Shown here: piece after piece, positions 13,401-25,546 of the stretch
How the letters are laid out: every line of letters starts with the position of its first letter
How positions within the stretch are numbered: the first letter of the stretch is position 1
NCBI GenBank assembly: GCA_963855995.1
Contig: OY979718.1
Coordinates: forward strand, 23,242,282-23,306,281
From: Muricea muricata
Lineage: Eukaryota > Cnidaria > Anthozoa > Malacalcyonacea > Plexauridae
Direction: 5' to 3'
DNA length: 64,000 nt
Notes under the pieces: model-generated
Database searches by the model: none
Seen by the model: only the letters and a program-made list of their open reading frames with translations
What the model was told of the DNA's origin: nothing
Translations under genes and position numbers: made by a program

Positions 13401-15088
13401 CTGACGAAATCGGTAAAAACGGCCAATCCTGGAAATCTTTATCGATCGATAGTTTTGTAAGAACAATAGTAGTGTAAATTGTTTATTAAGGTAAAAATCT
13501 TGCATCCTTGAAAACTAAATTATGTTTAACTTTACATACTAGTTAAAGACTTTAACAAAACAATGCCGTTTATATCTATAAATAATTATTACATCTATTG
13601 TTAATTTTACAACTTTTGAAACTAATTACTTATACATCCTAACATTATGCATTACACAAAACTATCACGAAATCTATGTTGGAACATTAAAATGGTCCTT
13701 TTTCCACAGACTGGGGATTGACTTGTTCTTATTTGGTAATAATTCATGCAATTTCTGTTCAGTGTTATCATCAACATCTTCAAATAGCTTTTTAGTAATA
13801 AATTCTCTTCGATAAAACAATACAACTTCTCGATAAGACAAAGTCGGACAGATAATACGGAGAGCTCTCTTTTGTAATTTCTTTAGGTTTTCGGATAAAT
13901 ATAGTGGTAGAGAATTGTGGGAGACTGGCCATGCAGGCATATTCGGCAAATAACCGAGCACATATGAGATAAAAGGTTAGCAGATCTTTCTCGTCGATTT
14001 TCGCTCGTTTCAGCGGCCGTAGAAAACACAGTTTTAACAAAGCTTTCTTCACAATTTCTAGAATGTGAACGTTCTATTTGAGATCTTTAGAGATGAACAC
14101 GCCTAATATTTTAGCATTTGATACAACTTCAATTGGCTTATTGTTAATAAGGATTGGGGAAAATGAACGTTCGGATCAAAAGTCATCACTTTTTCAACGA
14201 GAATAATGTGATGTACTAGGTCAAATGTTGTTTTGAATTACTCAAAGAGATCGACTCTGGCAGCAGATCCGTTTCAGTCGGTCTGTTTATTCCGTGTGTG
14301 GGTCATGCTTATCAAGACATGAGTAGTAGATGACGGAAAAATCGTTACAAATTGTGTACTATCAATCTGCTTCGTATTACTGATTTGTTATACAATTCCT
14401 AATGTTTTTTTCGCTGGTTGACGATGCCATCTTGGATTCATCATATCTGTGACGTAGGCCTGCTCTAGCTAGAAGCGTTGGCAATCTAGGGCCTAATATA
14501 TCTATAGAAAATACGGTTTCTATTAAATGTGCATGCCTCATGTTGATATCTGAAAACATATGCCTCAATTTATACCTCCGCTCCCGGGTGGCACTTTCTT
14601 TACAACCACGTTTAGCATGAATTCGATCCTCGAAGCTCTTAACGGAAAGGTGCACATGGCTGTTCTTAAATTGTGCGATTATATTAGAAAATATATATTA
14701 GTCTTGCAATTATCACACGTTGAAAATTTTGAGAAAGTGCAATGTAATATACAGTATAGCATCTTAAAATTAAATGAGATCGCTGAAGTTGAGATGTAAT
14801 TTTCATTTATTCTCTTGAGATGTTGAGTTCTTATAAATTTCATTTTCTTTCATGCGGCAAAATTCTGTTCCAGGTTCATTATTCCACAGTTCACCGTGCG
14901 AGGGTTAAAAAATCCATGTCTTAAGGGGATTAGTAATAAAAGTTTAATTTCCAATGATGTATGATTACGTGGCGTAAAAGAGGATAATACGGTAGATGAA
15001 CGTTTTATTTTTTCAGGTCAAGAAGGGCAGAGATCTCGGGCCGAGTGTCATTGAAGAAATAATTCACATTCCAGTGACTATTAACTAG
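4416..15088 (+). CDS. Apple/PAN-like plus ILEI (FAM3-type) domain secreted protein, 3' six exons
   Basis: Six exons join in frame with GT..AG introns: 4416-4635, 4796-4895, 5399-5545, 5656-5752, 10792-10960, 15017-15088 (TAG stop). Exon 1 gives a cysteine-rich apple/PAN-like piece (ECVLHCLNNECCRSVNF, then GNCELL). Exon 2 gives seven cysteines in 33 residues (NCRCLTCEVEEFC..). The last four exons give about 161 residues typical of the ILEI/FAM3 domain: KIFVSSHGY, INGKDYSP, RGFNFVVVN, FDTYGS, KIVLAAVKDEG, YRGSFAMIGF, and a C-terminal GPSVIEEI. ILEI domains occur in FAM3 cytokine-like proteins and in POMGNT1, where the related domain binds carbohydrate. Here the disulphide-rich N-terminal part suggests an extracellular protein. 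The start codon and signal peptide exon were not found: exon 1 enters with two bases pending. Introns of about 5.0 and 4.1 kb carry the transposons described below. No lesion is visible in this copy. Confidence 0.85.
5841..7334. mobile_element. MULE-like non-autonomous element, 9-bp target duplication
   Basis: GGCTATTAGTCAAACCAG at the left end matches the complement of CTGGTTTTACTACTCGCC at the right. GCGATTTTA flanks both sides (5832-5840, 7335-7343). The equivalent site in copy B (about 24773) is empty. Just inside each end are short tandem GGAACACC units. A 9-bp duplication fits Mutator-like elements. A 76-residue open frame at 6472-6702 has no recognisable family. Confidence 0.72.
7551..7790. 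mobile_element. Palindromic MITE in ILEI intron, copy A only
   Basis: Arms read CTGTAATATTCCGAACTTCG and, inverted, GAACTTCGCAACGAAGTTCA..GATATTACAG. The inner arms share AAAGTTCATTTCAGAATT. Copy B keeps only a short AATATTACAATGAAAG remnant here. Confidence 0.6.
8575..8862. repeat. Inverted-repeat element
   Basis: CTGTTCAGTGTTACC, AGGTTTAGGATATTT and AAAACTTGATTAAG on the left recur inverted on the right, ending CAGTAACGCTGAACAG. It is inside block 8016-8915, which copy B lacks. Confidence 0.6.
10013..10115 (+). repeat. Penelope-type terminal fragment with decayed hammerhead core (copy A)
   Basis: CGAAGATTCCTTAAGTTAAG, then ACGAAACGTCACTTAATAAA and TTTTTATGGCTTTAGTCAAA, match the order of 63551-63640. 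The CTGA part of the core is mutated here, so a working ribozyme is unlikely. It lies in the long intron of the ILEI gene. Confidence 0.5.
11440..12129. mobile_element. Foldback element with about 340-bp arms (copy A)
   Basis: Starting at TAGTCCGGCAGATAGG, nearly the whole left half is inverted in the right half, which ends CTATCTGCCAGACTATC. Shared blocks include CCTTTAAGGTTAGTAAG, TTGGCCGCG and CTACGATATTACTATAAAAC. The loop is near 11790. It predates the duplication, since copy B has it at 28786-29478. Confidence 0.75.
13674..14115 (-). pseudogene. LINE reverse-transcriptase C-terminal relic (copy A)
   Basis: Two overlapping minus-strand frames give LRPLKRAKIDEKDLLTFYL, then SLPLYLSENLKKLQKRALRI and ICPTLSYREV, then RREFITKKLFEDVDDNTEQK, LHELLPNKN. 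These are the end blocks of non-LTR retrotransposon proteins (LK.A.I...DL..FY...VRP..EYA, then LE..QKRA.RII). Frameshifts divide it. It lies in the last ILEI intron. Confidence 0.72.
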
Positions 15089-15797
15089 CCAGCTTATGGT
15101 CATTCTCACAACTGATATAAATCAATAACGATATAACAAAACAAGACAAGATTCAGCCACTTTTTCGTTGATCATGTTATCAATATTTATGTACTTATGC
15201 TCACTTATGCACTGGACAAGCTTACGTATTTATGAATGCACGTATCCATGTTCTAATACGTATGCTATAACACCTCAGTAAGAACACTCACACAAATGTA
15301 GAAGTAATAATTAATTTGATGCTACAGTGCGAGCCATGATTTCAGTTATTTAAGGAACACGATAAATTACAACGCACAATGTACATTGCGTGTGGCTTTG
15401 CTATACATTATTATTATCATTTTTATTAATTACTTATGTGTCAGTGGTCTACTCATGGTATTAGTAGGGCGCTGGCACATTTGACAGATTCTTTCGCTTG
15501 CTAAAGGTATTACGCTTCCAGCGCTCGATAAATTATGAACCCAATAGCGTGGACCACCTCTTTTATAGACTGCATGCGTAACGTCTGGATTTTTAAATCC
15601 AAGGACTAATTTGACATATTAACAGCACAACTATATTTCCGCCACAGTTAAAACAAATAGATTCCCGCGCATTCATGGAGACTCTGTTTATTTAGAATGC
15701 CCGATCGACGCACGAATCGCTCTTGTGTTTGAAGTCAGGCCAATGCAGTGCTTTGTGTCCTGTGTGTTGCCTGTATCAATGGTTGCTTTACATACAT

Positions 15798-18700
15798 ATA
15801 TCTTATTGAATGGTTTGACATATAATCCGGCCGAGTATTTTACGAGTTTCGAACGTATTTTTCCGAGCCCTGAAAGGGCGAGGAAAAATGCGAGAAACGA
15901 GAAATCGTAAGTGCATGTATAAGACGTTGGAAGCATTTACATCTATGAATTTAATAGAACAGTTGCAACAGCTGCAAGTATCTTTTCTTGACTGGTGGTC
16001 GTCTCTTTTACGTAAAATGAGCAATTATTGCAAATTTGAAGACCAACAAATGTAATAGCTACTAGTAAGATGTCCACTCGTATGACACATTAGGAGGGTG
16101 CATTGTCGTGGATAAAAAAATCTTGCTTCGAATGCTACTCGTTATTTGCAATATCATAAGGTATATTTGCAATTGACAAAATTCATCTTGAAACTCCAAA
16201 TGGACCTACTATGCAATCGTCTACTATATACCGGCCCAAAACATAATACCCCACCACTTTGTTGCCGTCTTATCTTGTTGGCTTTCGGGCAAACAAGTAT
16301 TCGAGCAAACAATCCCGTTACATATACGCCAATGATTATAAGTAAATCCGAAAGGTTAAAGCATAAACTTTAGTGAAGCTCAAAGCAGTCAAAGACATCA
16401 AATTGCAGTATGATAATAAATTGATATAATAACAGATTAACACTATAGGTAGCTACTTATCATTATTTAGATGCGTCACACTTTTTGGCACGTAGTAGGC
16501 AGTTTTGTGGCATATTAAAGTTGCTGATCTTTTAGCAGACGAGCCAATTGATCATCTAGCAGATAAGCCAAAAGATCTTTTAGCAGACAAGCCAATTGAT
16601 CTTTGAATTTGTCTTTTTAATTTTGTCGTACTTTCAGAATGCTGTTTGCTGTTAAGTGCCTTTTTTGCATGTTTATTGACTTTCTTTCGCAAGTAATTTT
16701 GGGCTGTAGCGTCTGGTATTTCACAATTCTTACTCGGGACAGGGGAAATCATTACAATGATTCCATTGACTTTGCTTTGCAGCATGAAGTCCAAGATTAT
16801 TAACGTGTCTTTACATTAATATACATTTTTTAGCCAAACCCGTGGGCTACTGCGCCCAGTATCGTTTATTAACTATTGTCCAAACTACTGTTGATCTATT
16901 CAAACCGACAATGAAGCTATAGTTAAAACCATCCGGAGATATCCGAATCAGCTCTGTTTGCCTATCATTCTCACTTGGATTCTGACGAGTGAGGACCGAT
17001 TAAAACAGTCACCCACCAACCATCGATCCCTTGTTCCAACCTTCCAGCGAGACAAAGAGTTGGAATTAACTACGGCCAGTGTTATGATTGATGCATGTGC
17101 TTCCTCATCAGTTGCAGCATGGAAGAAACTGAAAGTCTGAACTTGCGTCCTGGTACAATCCCGCTCTGCAGTCATACCTGAACCATCGAAACAGTGGCCT
17201 GATGTCTAACTTTATGACATCAAAGTTGCATGAACATAACAAATAAACGGCTGCAAACAAAAACAGGATAAATGCTCGCATAGCAATGTTAATTCTTGTA
17301 ACAAATGAAATAAAGAATGAAGTGTTCGAGGAAATTGCTCTGGGATGAGGTTGCAATTTTACGATAGACCTCACGTTTTCTTTACGAAATTTGGCCTAAA
17401 GCCAAGTCCTACTCACAAAATCACTTTTATTTCTGCTTATGAGTATTATGTACTGAGCAAGATCGATAAGTGTTATAAGTAATATTTGCCTGATCATTAG
17501 TTTCTAGGGTCCAGCTCAGAGTATATGTCCTGAAGTGCAGGCTAGGACCCAGCTTCAAAATGGAGTGTTTATTCTAGTCGGCTTAGGATCCAGCTCTAAA
17601 TCCGCACGGTAAAAGTGTTTGTCTTGGGCAGATTTGGACCCTGCAGCTGTCAATCAGTGTCTGTCCTTATCGACTTTCCCTAAGATCCAGCTCTTCAATG
17701 AGTATATGCCCTGGGAGCCGCTCAGTACTCAGCTCTTGCATGCAGATATACCAGCAACATAATAATTGGGCAGTTGTCCCACACTTCCATAACCCCAAAA
17801 TCTGTGTGTATTTATTGTGTACTGTGGTTGAGGACATTAATGCGCGCAGAAGATAAATTGCAAACTTTTCGACAGGTGTTCGGTTAATATCTCATTTTAA
17901 AATTGCAATAAGCAGCTAAAACAAATGAAGAGTGAAGTTTATTTGCATTCAATCCGACACGCATGGGATGTTTTGCGTCAAAAACAGGCCTTAAAAGTTA
18001 CATAGCGAATTGAAATTCTTTTTTCACAAAACTGTACATATTTTCTGTGCAGAAAATACATTGCAAACTTCTTTAAACAAAGTGGCAGCTGGATGGTTTA
18101 CGAAATTGTCGGACTTTCAATAATTGTTAAAGTTTCGATTTAGTCGTGAATGTCGTGTGGAATATATTAAAGTGACCGATGTGATAGAGTATGTATGCAC
18201 GCCGATGTACACTAGTTATAATATGACTAATTTCAATACAGCCCACAAAAGAAAAGGCAAATCTTTACTACATCACATCGTCGAGGATGACTTTGCTACG
18301 ACAGTTACGATGACTAGACAAAGGCAAACTAGACTTAACTGCTGAAACATTAATTATTAAAAGCATTATCCAAAGCCATTAGTGATATCATTACTCTATA
18401 TAGAAGTTGTTCCGTCGTCTTTGGCTTTGATCGAAGTCATGCACGCTCAGTTGAATTTGGTCTTATTCACCATTTTATCTTTTAAAAGAGGCAATGCGAA
18501 CAAAAATATCAATTTTTGTTTTCAAGAAGACAAGGAAGGTACGTTTGATGTCATTGTAATCAAATAGAAACTTATTTTCCTGGTATAATATGGACTAAAA
18601 TGTTTATTCACAACTGTTGACTCCCTGCTTATTCAGTATTATATTATGCTCTGGATTTCCATTGAGCACTTTGTCAACGTTGATAAAAACCAATAATGGA

Positions 18701-20443
18701 GTGCTCAATGGAAAACTGGGACATAATAAAGAAAGACACAAAAACTTTTGCAAGTTTCGTTTCTCATATTTATTACTCTATAATTTCGTACTACGCAATT
18801 AACGTAGCGCGTACTCCTTAGAAAAAATAGCCTGTGTTTGACCTCTAGCTTCTAAGTATGCTTTTAAGAATGGTAGTATGATTAATATTTGGGAAACATC
18901 TACAATGCTCAGCGGTCGGGGTTCGAACAACTTGCCCCTGTACTGTATATTGACTCGTGGTTAACAAATCAGCTTTTTACAGGAACACATTATGTTACCT
19001 TTTATTAAAGAACTTTGATGCAATTGTTCTTTATTTCATCCTTCTGATTTTCAATTTATGGAATCTAATGAGCAAGGGAGCTTCCTGTCAATTCCTTGCC
19101 TTTTGAAAACTCTCACGAGTCCTTTTGAATGTTGTTTTGTTGCGCGCTGGCTTCGCCCAATAATGGGCAGTAATCATAGGAGTTATCGTTCCAGTATACT
19201 CCGAGTTCACTAAGTAAAGCTCAGTGATGCCTTCTTGCGCATTTTCCAGACCACTTTCAATTGAGGTTACTGTCTTTTACAAATAATATTCTTGACATGT
19301 TAGCAGGTTACTCCCTACTTTCCACCTAGTGGAAATTTTCCGTCAAATGACATCCGCAGTTATTTTCCCGCGAAATGTCATAGCGTGTATGACGTCATAA
19401 GTATAGCGCTAAGGTTGTGTAGCGCTCGCGTGGCGTGCTGACAAGATGATTGTAACACTACGTCGCTTGCGTAGCGCTACAGCATTGCAGCGCTACAGTT
19501 GTGTGGCGCTTGGTTGTGTAGTACCATAAGGTTGTGTGGCTTTACCATTGCGCTACGGAAGGTCACACGACCCGAACGACTGCTAAGACATAGCAAATCT
19601 TGTTTTCAGTTTTCCTAAGCTCTAAAAAGAACAAGTAATTAGAACAAAAAGGTTCTGTAGTGTTTTCTCTTTGGAAACATTGTTTTGGAAAACGCTCTTG
19701 ATATTCTAACATCCTTTTCAACAGAAACTTGCGAATTTCACAAAGTTAGGAAAATATAAAAAACAAAATTTGACAAGAAAAGCAAAAACTGAATATTTTG
19801 CGTATTTCAATACTTTGGCTTAATAGGATGTCACACGAAAAACACTACAAGTACGAATTCAAAAATTTTGCTGCGACATTTTACATTTTTATACAAATAA
19901 AGTAAAAATTCTGACTTCGAAGAGCAAATAATAAAGTAGTCAAAATAACATACCAATTTTCTAAACAGTAATTTAAAAGTAAGTCTGCTGCTAAACGGAA
20001 GAAAGATTTTTCTGCATTTGGGTCAAATTTAGCAGTCATCGAAATGCCAATATGAACAGCGATAATGCTCGTTTATTATATCTGTACGTTTTTAATTCTT
20101 TTTCTCCATTGTGTTCGAATTCAAGCATTAAAAACCCGGTTGCCTTGGCTGCTTTTCGAGGGCATCGCCAAATGCGACAGTATTGTTTTTCTCTGTTGCT
20201 TTAAAATTTATTAGTTGTTGAAATAACATGCAGTCGTGAGTTTTTCAATATAATTTCAAATAATTCATTAATAATTCATAAGATTATTGGCCAATTTTGT
20301 CAACCAAAATTGGTCATATGAGGTGGCTTTATACCTGATAAAGTGCTAATTAGGATGACACTATGTAATCTGTCACGTTCATTAGTATTCTTTATATAAT
20401 GTTGCATCCTGTTTAGCATTACAATGCGGCGTATTTGAAGTCC
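15798..20443. other. Spacer between the duplicated copies, no convincing gene
   Basis: About 4.6 kb without a supported gene. A lysine-rich minus frame at 16552-16794 contains three copies of a GATCTTTTAGCAGACAAGCC unit and is probably repeat-derived. Degenerate units containing TCCAGCTC recur at 17511-17750. A hairpin sits at 18656-18714 (TTCCATTGAGCACT and its complement). GGTTGTGTAGCGCT-like words recur at 19410-19560. The remainder shows nothing I recognise. Confidence 0.5.
17511..17750. repeat. Degenerate tandem repeat of about 60 bp
   Basis: GGTCCAGCTC, GACCCAGCTTC, GATCCAGCTC, GATCCAGCTC and TACTCAGCTC recur with TGTCCTG or TGCCCTG spacers. Old and diverged. Confidence 0.45.
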
Positions 20444-20540
20444 TTTAATACACTCGAACAATCGCGTTTTATCATATCTAAAACGCTCAGCTGCGCCTCG
20501 CGTTTTAGATATGATAAAACGCTCCTTCTCGTGTATTAAA
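20444..20540. mobile_element. TTAA-flanked palindromic MITE
   Basis: GCGTTTTATCATATCTAAAA (from 20464) and its exact complement (to 20522) form a 23-bp perfect stem. Outer ends TACACTCG and CGTGTA are each next to TTAA. Confidence 0.65.
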
Positions 20541-22014
20541 TAGTACATAAAAGGCAATGTTTGAGACAAGAATACATGCAATACAACACTGCTATATGTG
20601 TAAAGTAGGCAGAACATTCTAGTTTGTGATATAATCTTTTTGATTATATGCTATTTAGTTAAAAAAAACCCAGCCAAGTTTGATCGTAATTGTTCTTAAA
20701 ATTTACCTGCCAAGTTGTTTGTTTTGTTAAGGAAATTTCCTATCTGAAATTTGATGGTTCCACCGTTGTTACAGTTTTTGCACCGTTTTTACAGACTTTT
20801 GCACTCACACTTTTGGTATCAACTGCACTGAAACTAACCAATCACAGCCGACAAACATTGCCTTGTAATATGATATTAGTACTGTATAATGATATAGTGA
20901 GTACAATAGGATTAATAATACTAAAAATGTTCGGAATTTTTTTTCTCCAAAATTCGACAATACGCCGTCATAGTTACTTCATGCAAATAACAGACCGTTA
21001 ATTAGTTAAAGCTATCTAAGCCCATAATTAAGGCTATTACAATTATGCATTGCAGCAGGTGCATCGAAATTGGCATCGGCATGTAAAAATTGAATTTCAG
21101 TAGCTGCACGGCTTTTATCTCTCGAAGACAAGATCTTTTGCATTATTCAAATCAAATAACCGGCAAAGTGATTATTTGTCTCCGTTATAAAGTTCACCAG
21201 TTATATGAGAAGTTGTGATAATAAGCGTTCATTCAGTGCTTAATCTAAATGCCACTTCAAAGACCCTGGCACATACAAGAACATTGAATGCCTGCATGCT
21301 AATACAATTGAAAACAAGATCAATAGTGTTTGGAAAACGCGATGTGTGACCAGAGATATTCTCAAAAAGAGAAGCATACTAACTTTAGCATTACCAGTTA
21401 CCTTATAAGGACTCACAAGCTAAGTAACGAAATAATGATACGAGCAATTGTTTCCAATAGTAACGGCCAAACTATGAAAATAACATGCATACATGGCTAT
21501 GCTATACCATTTCACGTGCATGGAAAGTCATCGTTGAAAGAAGTACGGACATATGCAGCTGGAAAATAGTATGGACATAATAACACTAGTTAACTGATAC
21601 AAAACAAGATTACCACTGCTAATTAATAAAAACCATCCATATCCCATCACGTCGATATGCTATCACTGTACAGATCTACCAGGTCAAAGAAGCTGTATAA
21701 AACTCTGTTGAGAAACTAGGAAATAACTCCGAGAAACGTACACCGTCATACAGACGATTCTGTATTGAGCTATCCAATTACTGCACATTTTTCTTTTCAA
21801 AAAGTGTCTATTATCAACTTATGATTCATGGTCTCAAAAAAGAAATGTTTTTGAAATCGTCTGCCCTGATCTGAATGTTAAAATTATATATCGGAAGGAC
21901 AGTTCCAGTTCCATGGAAAAGTCAAGGAACATTAGATTAATGTTGTAGTCAAGGATTCATTCAGATCGCAGTATGTTCTAACCGTAGAAACTCGATGGGT
22001 CATTGCAGATAATG

Positions 22015-22165
22015 TACAATTATTGGACGAGGTTGAGCAAAATATCGTGATTCATCAGTGGCGAGCAGATCAACTATTTGCCGATACCGAAGGCAGAGGC
22101 AAATAATTGATTTGCGAGCCACAGGTAAATCACGGTAATTTGCGATAGCAAAGTTCAATGATTGT
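22015..22165. repeat. Imperfect inverted repeat (copy B)
   Basis: Counterpart of 3525-3674 with similar arms. Confidence 0.5.
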
Positions 22166-22280
22166 TTTATCATTCACGGGTTAGTATAGTAAATTTTTAT
22201 GGGTAGCAAGTATAAAATACAAGAACAGTCAAACGAAAAAAAAAATTTAACTTTACTTACACAACGTTAAATATTACCCA

Positions 22281-22441
22281 AACATCATGATTAACTCGCT
22301 TTCGCTCAATCCTTTTTCATCAAGGTAACTACGAAATAAGGTCAAAGCAACCTTGGTTGCTTTTTTGTATTTTCTGCATCTTTATATATCTTGTAGCAAA
22401 AAGGACAATTCTTTTTCGGAGAAATCGGCAAAACGAGCCAT
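22281..22441 (-). pseudogene. N-terminal exon relic of a KIAA1958/DUF3504-like protein, copy B
   Basis: Same start, MARFADFSEKELSFLLQD. A TATA insertion then makes an early stop, followed in a shifted frame by KKATKVALTLFRSYLDEKGL and SESELIMMFG. It shares the one-base loss before ATKV with copy A, so it was already broken at the time of duplication. Confidence 0.45.
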
Positions 22442-22712
22442 GTTTACATTCTTAAAACAAGAACGAAATTTTTTAATTCGTGCTGAGGAATCATTTTTAA
22501 AGCGCATATGCTCAGTAAACTGTTTGCACCAGTTATTTGCAGCAAAATCGATATTTGCACGCAGTTAAGTGTAGGTAAATTAACCTATCAAAATTGTGTA
22601 TACTATAAAGTAAATGAAAACAACATTTGGTCATCAGTCCAGCCAGTACTCAACACCGACGAGATGACAAGCCTGATCGAGATCTCTCCACCTCTCTACA
22701 GTAAACTGCGAG

Positions 22713-23188
22713 AACACTGCGGTCAAACGTTACACGCATGCGCGAGACCTCAGAAAAGCGCGGGAAAAACAAAGGCAAATTGAATACAAAGGAAAAGCTA
22801 AGAAAAGCGAAGAATACAAGAAAACGGCTGAAGATATAAGGTAGTATGTATAAAATTTTGAGTATGTTCCTTATGTTAAAAGAAAGTTTTTCTGAGTTTA
22901 CTCCCTCGTAATTTTATTCACCCTTTTTTCTAGAGCTTCATAAACGTGTCGACAGCGATACTCCCGCTAAATATCCTTACAGCTGTTGTTGTCACAATCA
23001 ACAACTAGGGCCAGAAAACACAACAAACAGCAGTGCTCACAATGAAAATTATGTAATATGCCAACAAGTGAAGTATCACTGTAATCAACGACCAGACGAT
23101 AGCGATGTACTATCATCATCATCAGTTGATGTTCTTCTACTTCTTCGCCGGACAACTCGCGCATGCGCAAACGTTTGACCGCAGTGTT
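22713..23188. mobile_element. MULE-like element carrying an open, spliceable exon pair
   Basis: Ends AACACTGCGGTCAAACG and CGTTTGACCGCAGTGTT are inverted repeats with CGCATGCGCGAG just inside. Flanks AACTGCGAG (22704-22712) and ACCTGCGAG (23189-23197) form a 9-bp duplication with one mismatch. Copy A has the empty site near 4205. Inside, a frame starting about 22762 (REKQRQIEYKGKAKKSEEYK) ends at a possible donor near 22842. It continues in phase after TTTTCTAG at 22934 (ELHKRVDSDTPAKYPYSCCC) to a stop in the right terminal repeat. The peptide is not a recognised transposase; it may be a captured host fragment. Confidence 0.65.
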
Positions 23189-23763
23189 ACCTGCGAGAGC
23201 CTCCAGACCAAAACATTTTTGTCTGAGCTCTCCCTTGCCCTAAACTATATGCCCTGAGCAAATCTCAAATTTGTTTTGCTGTAGCGTATAGCTATATCGG
23301 TTGTTTTTTCTGCCACTCGTTCAATCTCCATATTTTGATTATTTCGGCGTATTAACAACGTTAACAAAAGGCTTTCTACGTATTCCTTATGTATAGACTA
23401 TCATTTCAACGGTAGCTTAATAAGCCGTACTAATGTTTCATCCCTGTCCGGAGCCCTGGAGTGTGTTCTTCACTGCTTCAACAATGAATGCTGTAGATCA
23501 GTATATAAACTTCCTGAAAACAGAAGTAAACAAAGAGAAAGGAAACTGCGAATTGTTAAGTGTCCTTGCAAAAGATCATCTTAAGCTTCTCACCGAAAAC
23601 AGAAACTACGACTACATCGTCTTGACTCAACCCAAACGTGTAAGTGACTATATCATATAGAGCATATTATAAACTATGTAGTTATCCGTTTGTTGTCTTT
23701 TTGGATACTATAAATTAAAAGCAATTTAAACCATTTTTTATGCAAATTTCTGTGGTGTATTAA

Positions 23764-24165
23764 TGGACCGAATGCATTAAGTACAGAATTTTGAAAAGAG
23801 TTAAAATGGGAAAATTCATTACCACAGCATTGAAGAGCATTTTTAAATTAGTAAAATTGCAAAGTTTGGTAGCGAAATGTTGTAAAATGAGGAAATTATA
23901 GCCCTGTAAAATTTGCAAATTTTGTAGACTTTTGTATTACGCACGGAAAATTGATACCGTTTTCTCGATATTGTTATCAATTTTTCGTGCGTAATACAAA
24001 AATATACAAAATTTGCAATCTTCACAAGCTTACATTTTCCACATTTTACAACATTTCGCAACCAAACATTGCAATTTTACTATTTTAGGAAGCTCTTCAA
24101 TGCTGTGGTGATATTTTTTTTATTTCAACTTTTTTCAAAATTTTGTCCACGATGCAATCGGTCCA
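23764..24165. mobile_element. TTAA-target palindromic MITE
   Basis: TGGACCGAATGCAT at the left and ATGCAATCGGTCCA at the right, each flanked by TTAA (23760-23763, 24166-24169). Most of the 402 bp folds on itself. It is in the intron between the first two exons of the ILEI pseudogene and absent from copy A. TTAA is the target of piggyBac and Kolobok elements. Confidence 0.72.
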
Positions 24166-25411
24166 TTAATCATCGTTAATTTCTTAAGGGAAATAACTGC
24201 CATTGTCTTACGTGCGAAGTTGAAAAATTTTGCCACAAAGAGAATTGCTCGTGCACGTATGGCCACGATGGAAAGAAGCAATGTACAGGTATATTTGCCG
24301 TCAAAAATTTTGCAAGCTGTCATATTTTAAAACGACATTGTACAGAATCTTAACTGAACTACATGCGTTAATTAGCTAAATAAATAAACTCCATTTCCCA
24401 GTGGCAACAACTACAGCTCAATTTTGACGTTGGGCTGGAGATGGAAACTAAGAATTAGGTTATATTTCTTTAATTTATTTGGTCAAACCAGTGAGTGAGT
24501 TGAATTTAAAATTGTACAGTTGAGTATTGTGCAATTTGTGAAAATAAATAATTTGCATCTAACTACAGTTATTTTTGTAGGTCATGTCGAAAAAAATATT
24601 TCTTTTGATACCTATGGTTCAACTGATAATGCTAATGGTATGACAATTTTTTTGGAGGAAATCTCGTCGAAAAAGAAGTAAGACAAAACAGTGACTTGCA
24701 AACACACGATTAATATAGGCTCTCGTATCTTAGAAAGCGGACGATAAACTTCACTTAGGCTAAAATTAAATATACGGCAATTTTAACATGTTTGTAGTCA
24801 CTACATCACAATTGTCGCATGTATACGATGCCAATAATAGCATATTCCAAATAACATTAACGAAAAAATAATAAATAGCAAATGGTCCCGCAACTAGATT
24901 TTGCCAACACAATTATCTGTCGTCGACTCAGCTAGTTGTCCACACACGAACATCGGTAGTATGTGCACGTGCAGCAAGTTGTCTTATCGTCGATTTCAGT
25001 TAACTTTTCACGGAGTTTGGAATATTACAATGAAAGCTTGAATCGACCGTAAAATCACTAGCCAAAACGTATATCTTATTTACCGCCTTGGAATCGCGTG
25101 GGACGCTTTTGATAGTTCATTGATTTTTATTTCCGTACTCTATTAAATTTGTTTTTCTCTCTGAAGAGTACGTTTTCGGGTTTTGGTCATTTAACGTATT
25201 GCAAGAATTTTGTGATCTTTCAACATCACAACAGTGTGATAATATGGCTGTCATATAGGTAGCCAATATGTCAGTGGATCGCGGACAGACTTTGTGTGAG
25301 ATTAGTGACAACGGACTGGTGACGAACTTTATTTTATATGTGTTTATATGTAATTTATACCCAACTAACATTAATTAGCAATTTAGCACGAATTGATAGC
25401 AAGCAATTTGA

Positions 25412-25546
25412 TCGGGGGGGGGGGGTGAGGCGGAATTTTTGAACTTAAGAATTCCGAGTTCCCTTGAGCAAAATTGAAAAAATTCCTTATTCCTGTTACT
25501 ATTTTACTAAAAATTCTCCATTCCAAAATTCCGCCTCACCCCCCGA
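25412..25546. mobile_element. Small MITE with G-run ends, 7-bp target duplication
   Basis: Ends TCGGGGG..GGTGAGGCGGAATTTT and the complementary AAAATTCCGCCTCACCCCCC. AATTTGA is repeated on both sides (25405-25411, 25547-25553). Copy A has one AATTTGA at the empty site. Confidence 0.7.

Larger units (their letters stand above)
231..15797. repeat. Segmental duplication, copy A
   Basis: This stretch matches 21048-33921 in the same orientation. The match starts at the shared CATTGCAGCAGGTGCATC and ends just after GGTTGCTTTACATACA. It includes coding exons, introns and about 700 bases beyond the gene. Alignment is broken by copy-specific blocks. Copy A alone has 409-2750, 5841-7334, 7551-7790, 8016-8915 and about 12465-12600. 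It also keeps a roughly 485-base piece around 5105-5590 that copy B has lost. Seen directly by eye; the percent identity was not computed. Confidence 0.93.

Noticed and set aside
14377-14655. 92-residue minus-strand frame present in both copies (counterpart 32313-32561).
   Set aside because: Its presence in both copies follows from the duplication and is not independent conservation. No family was recognised, and it lies among LINE-like debris in an intron.
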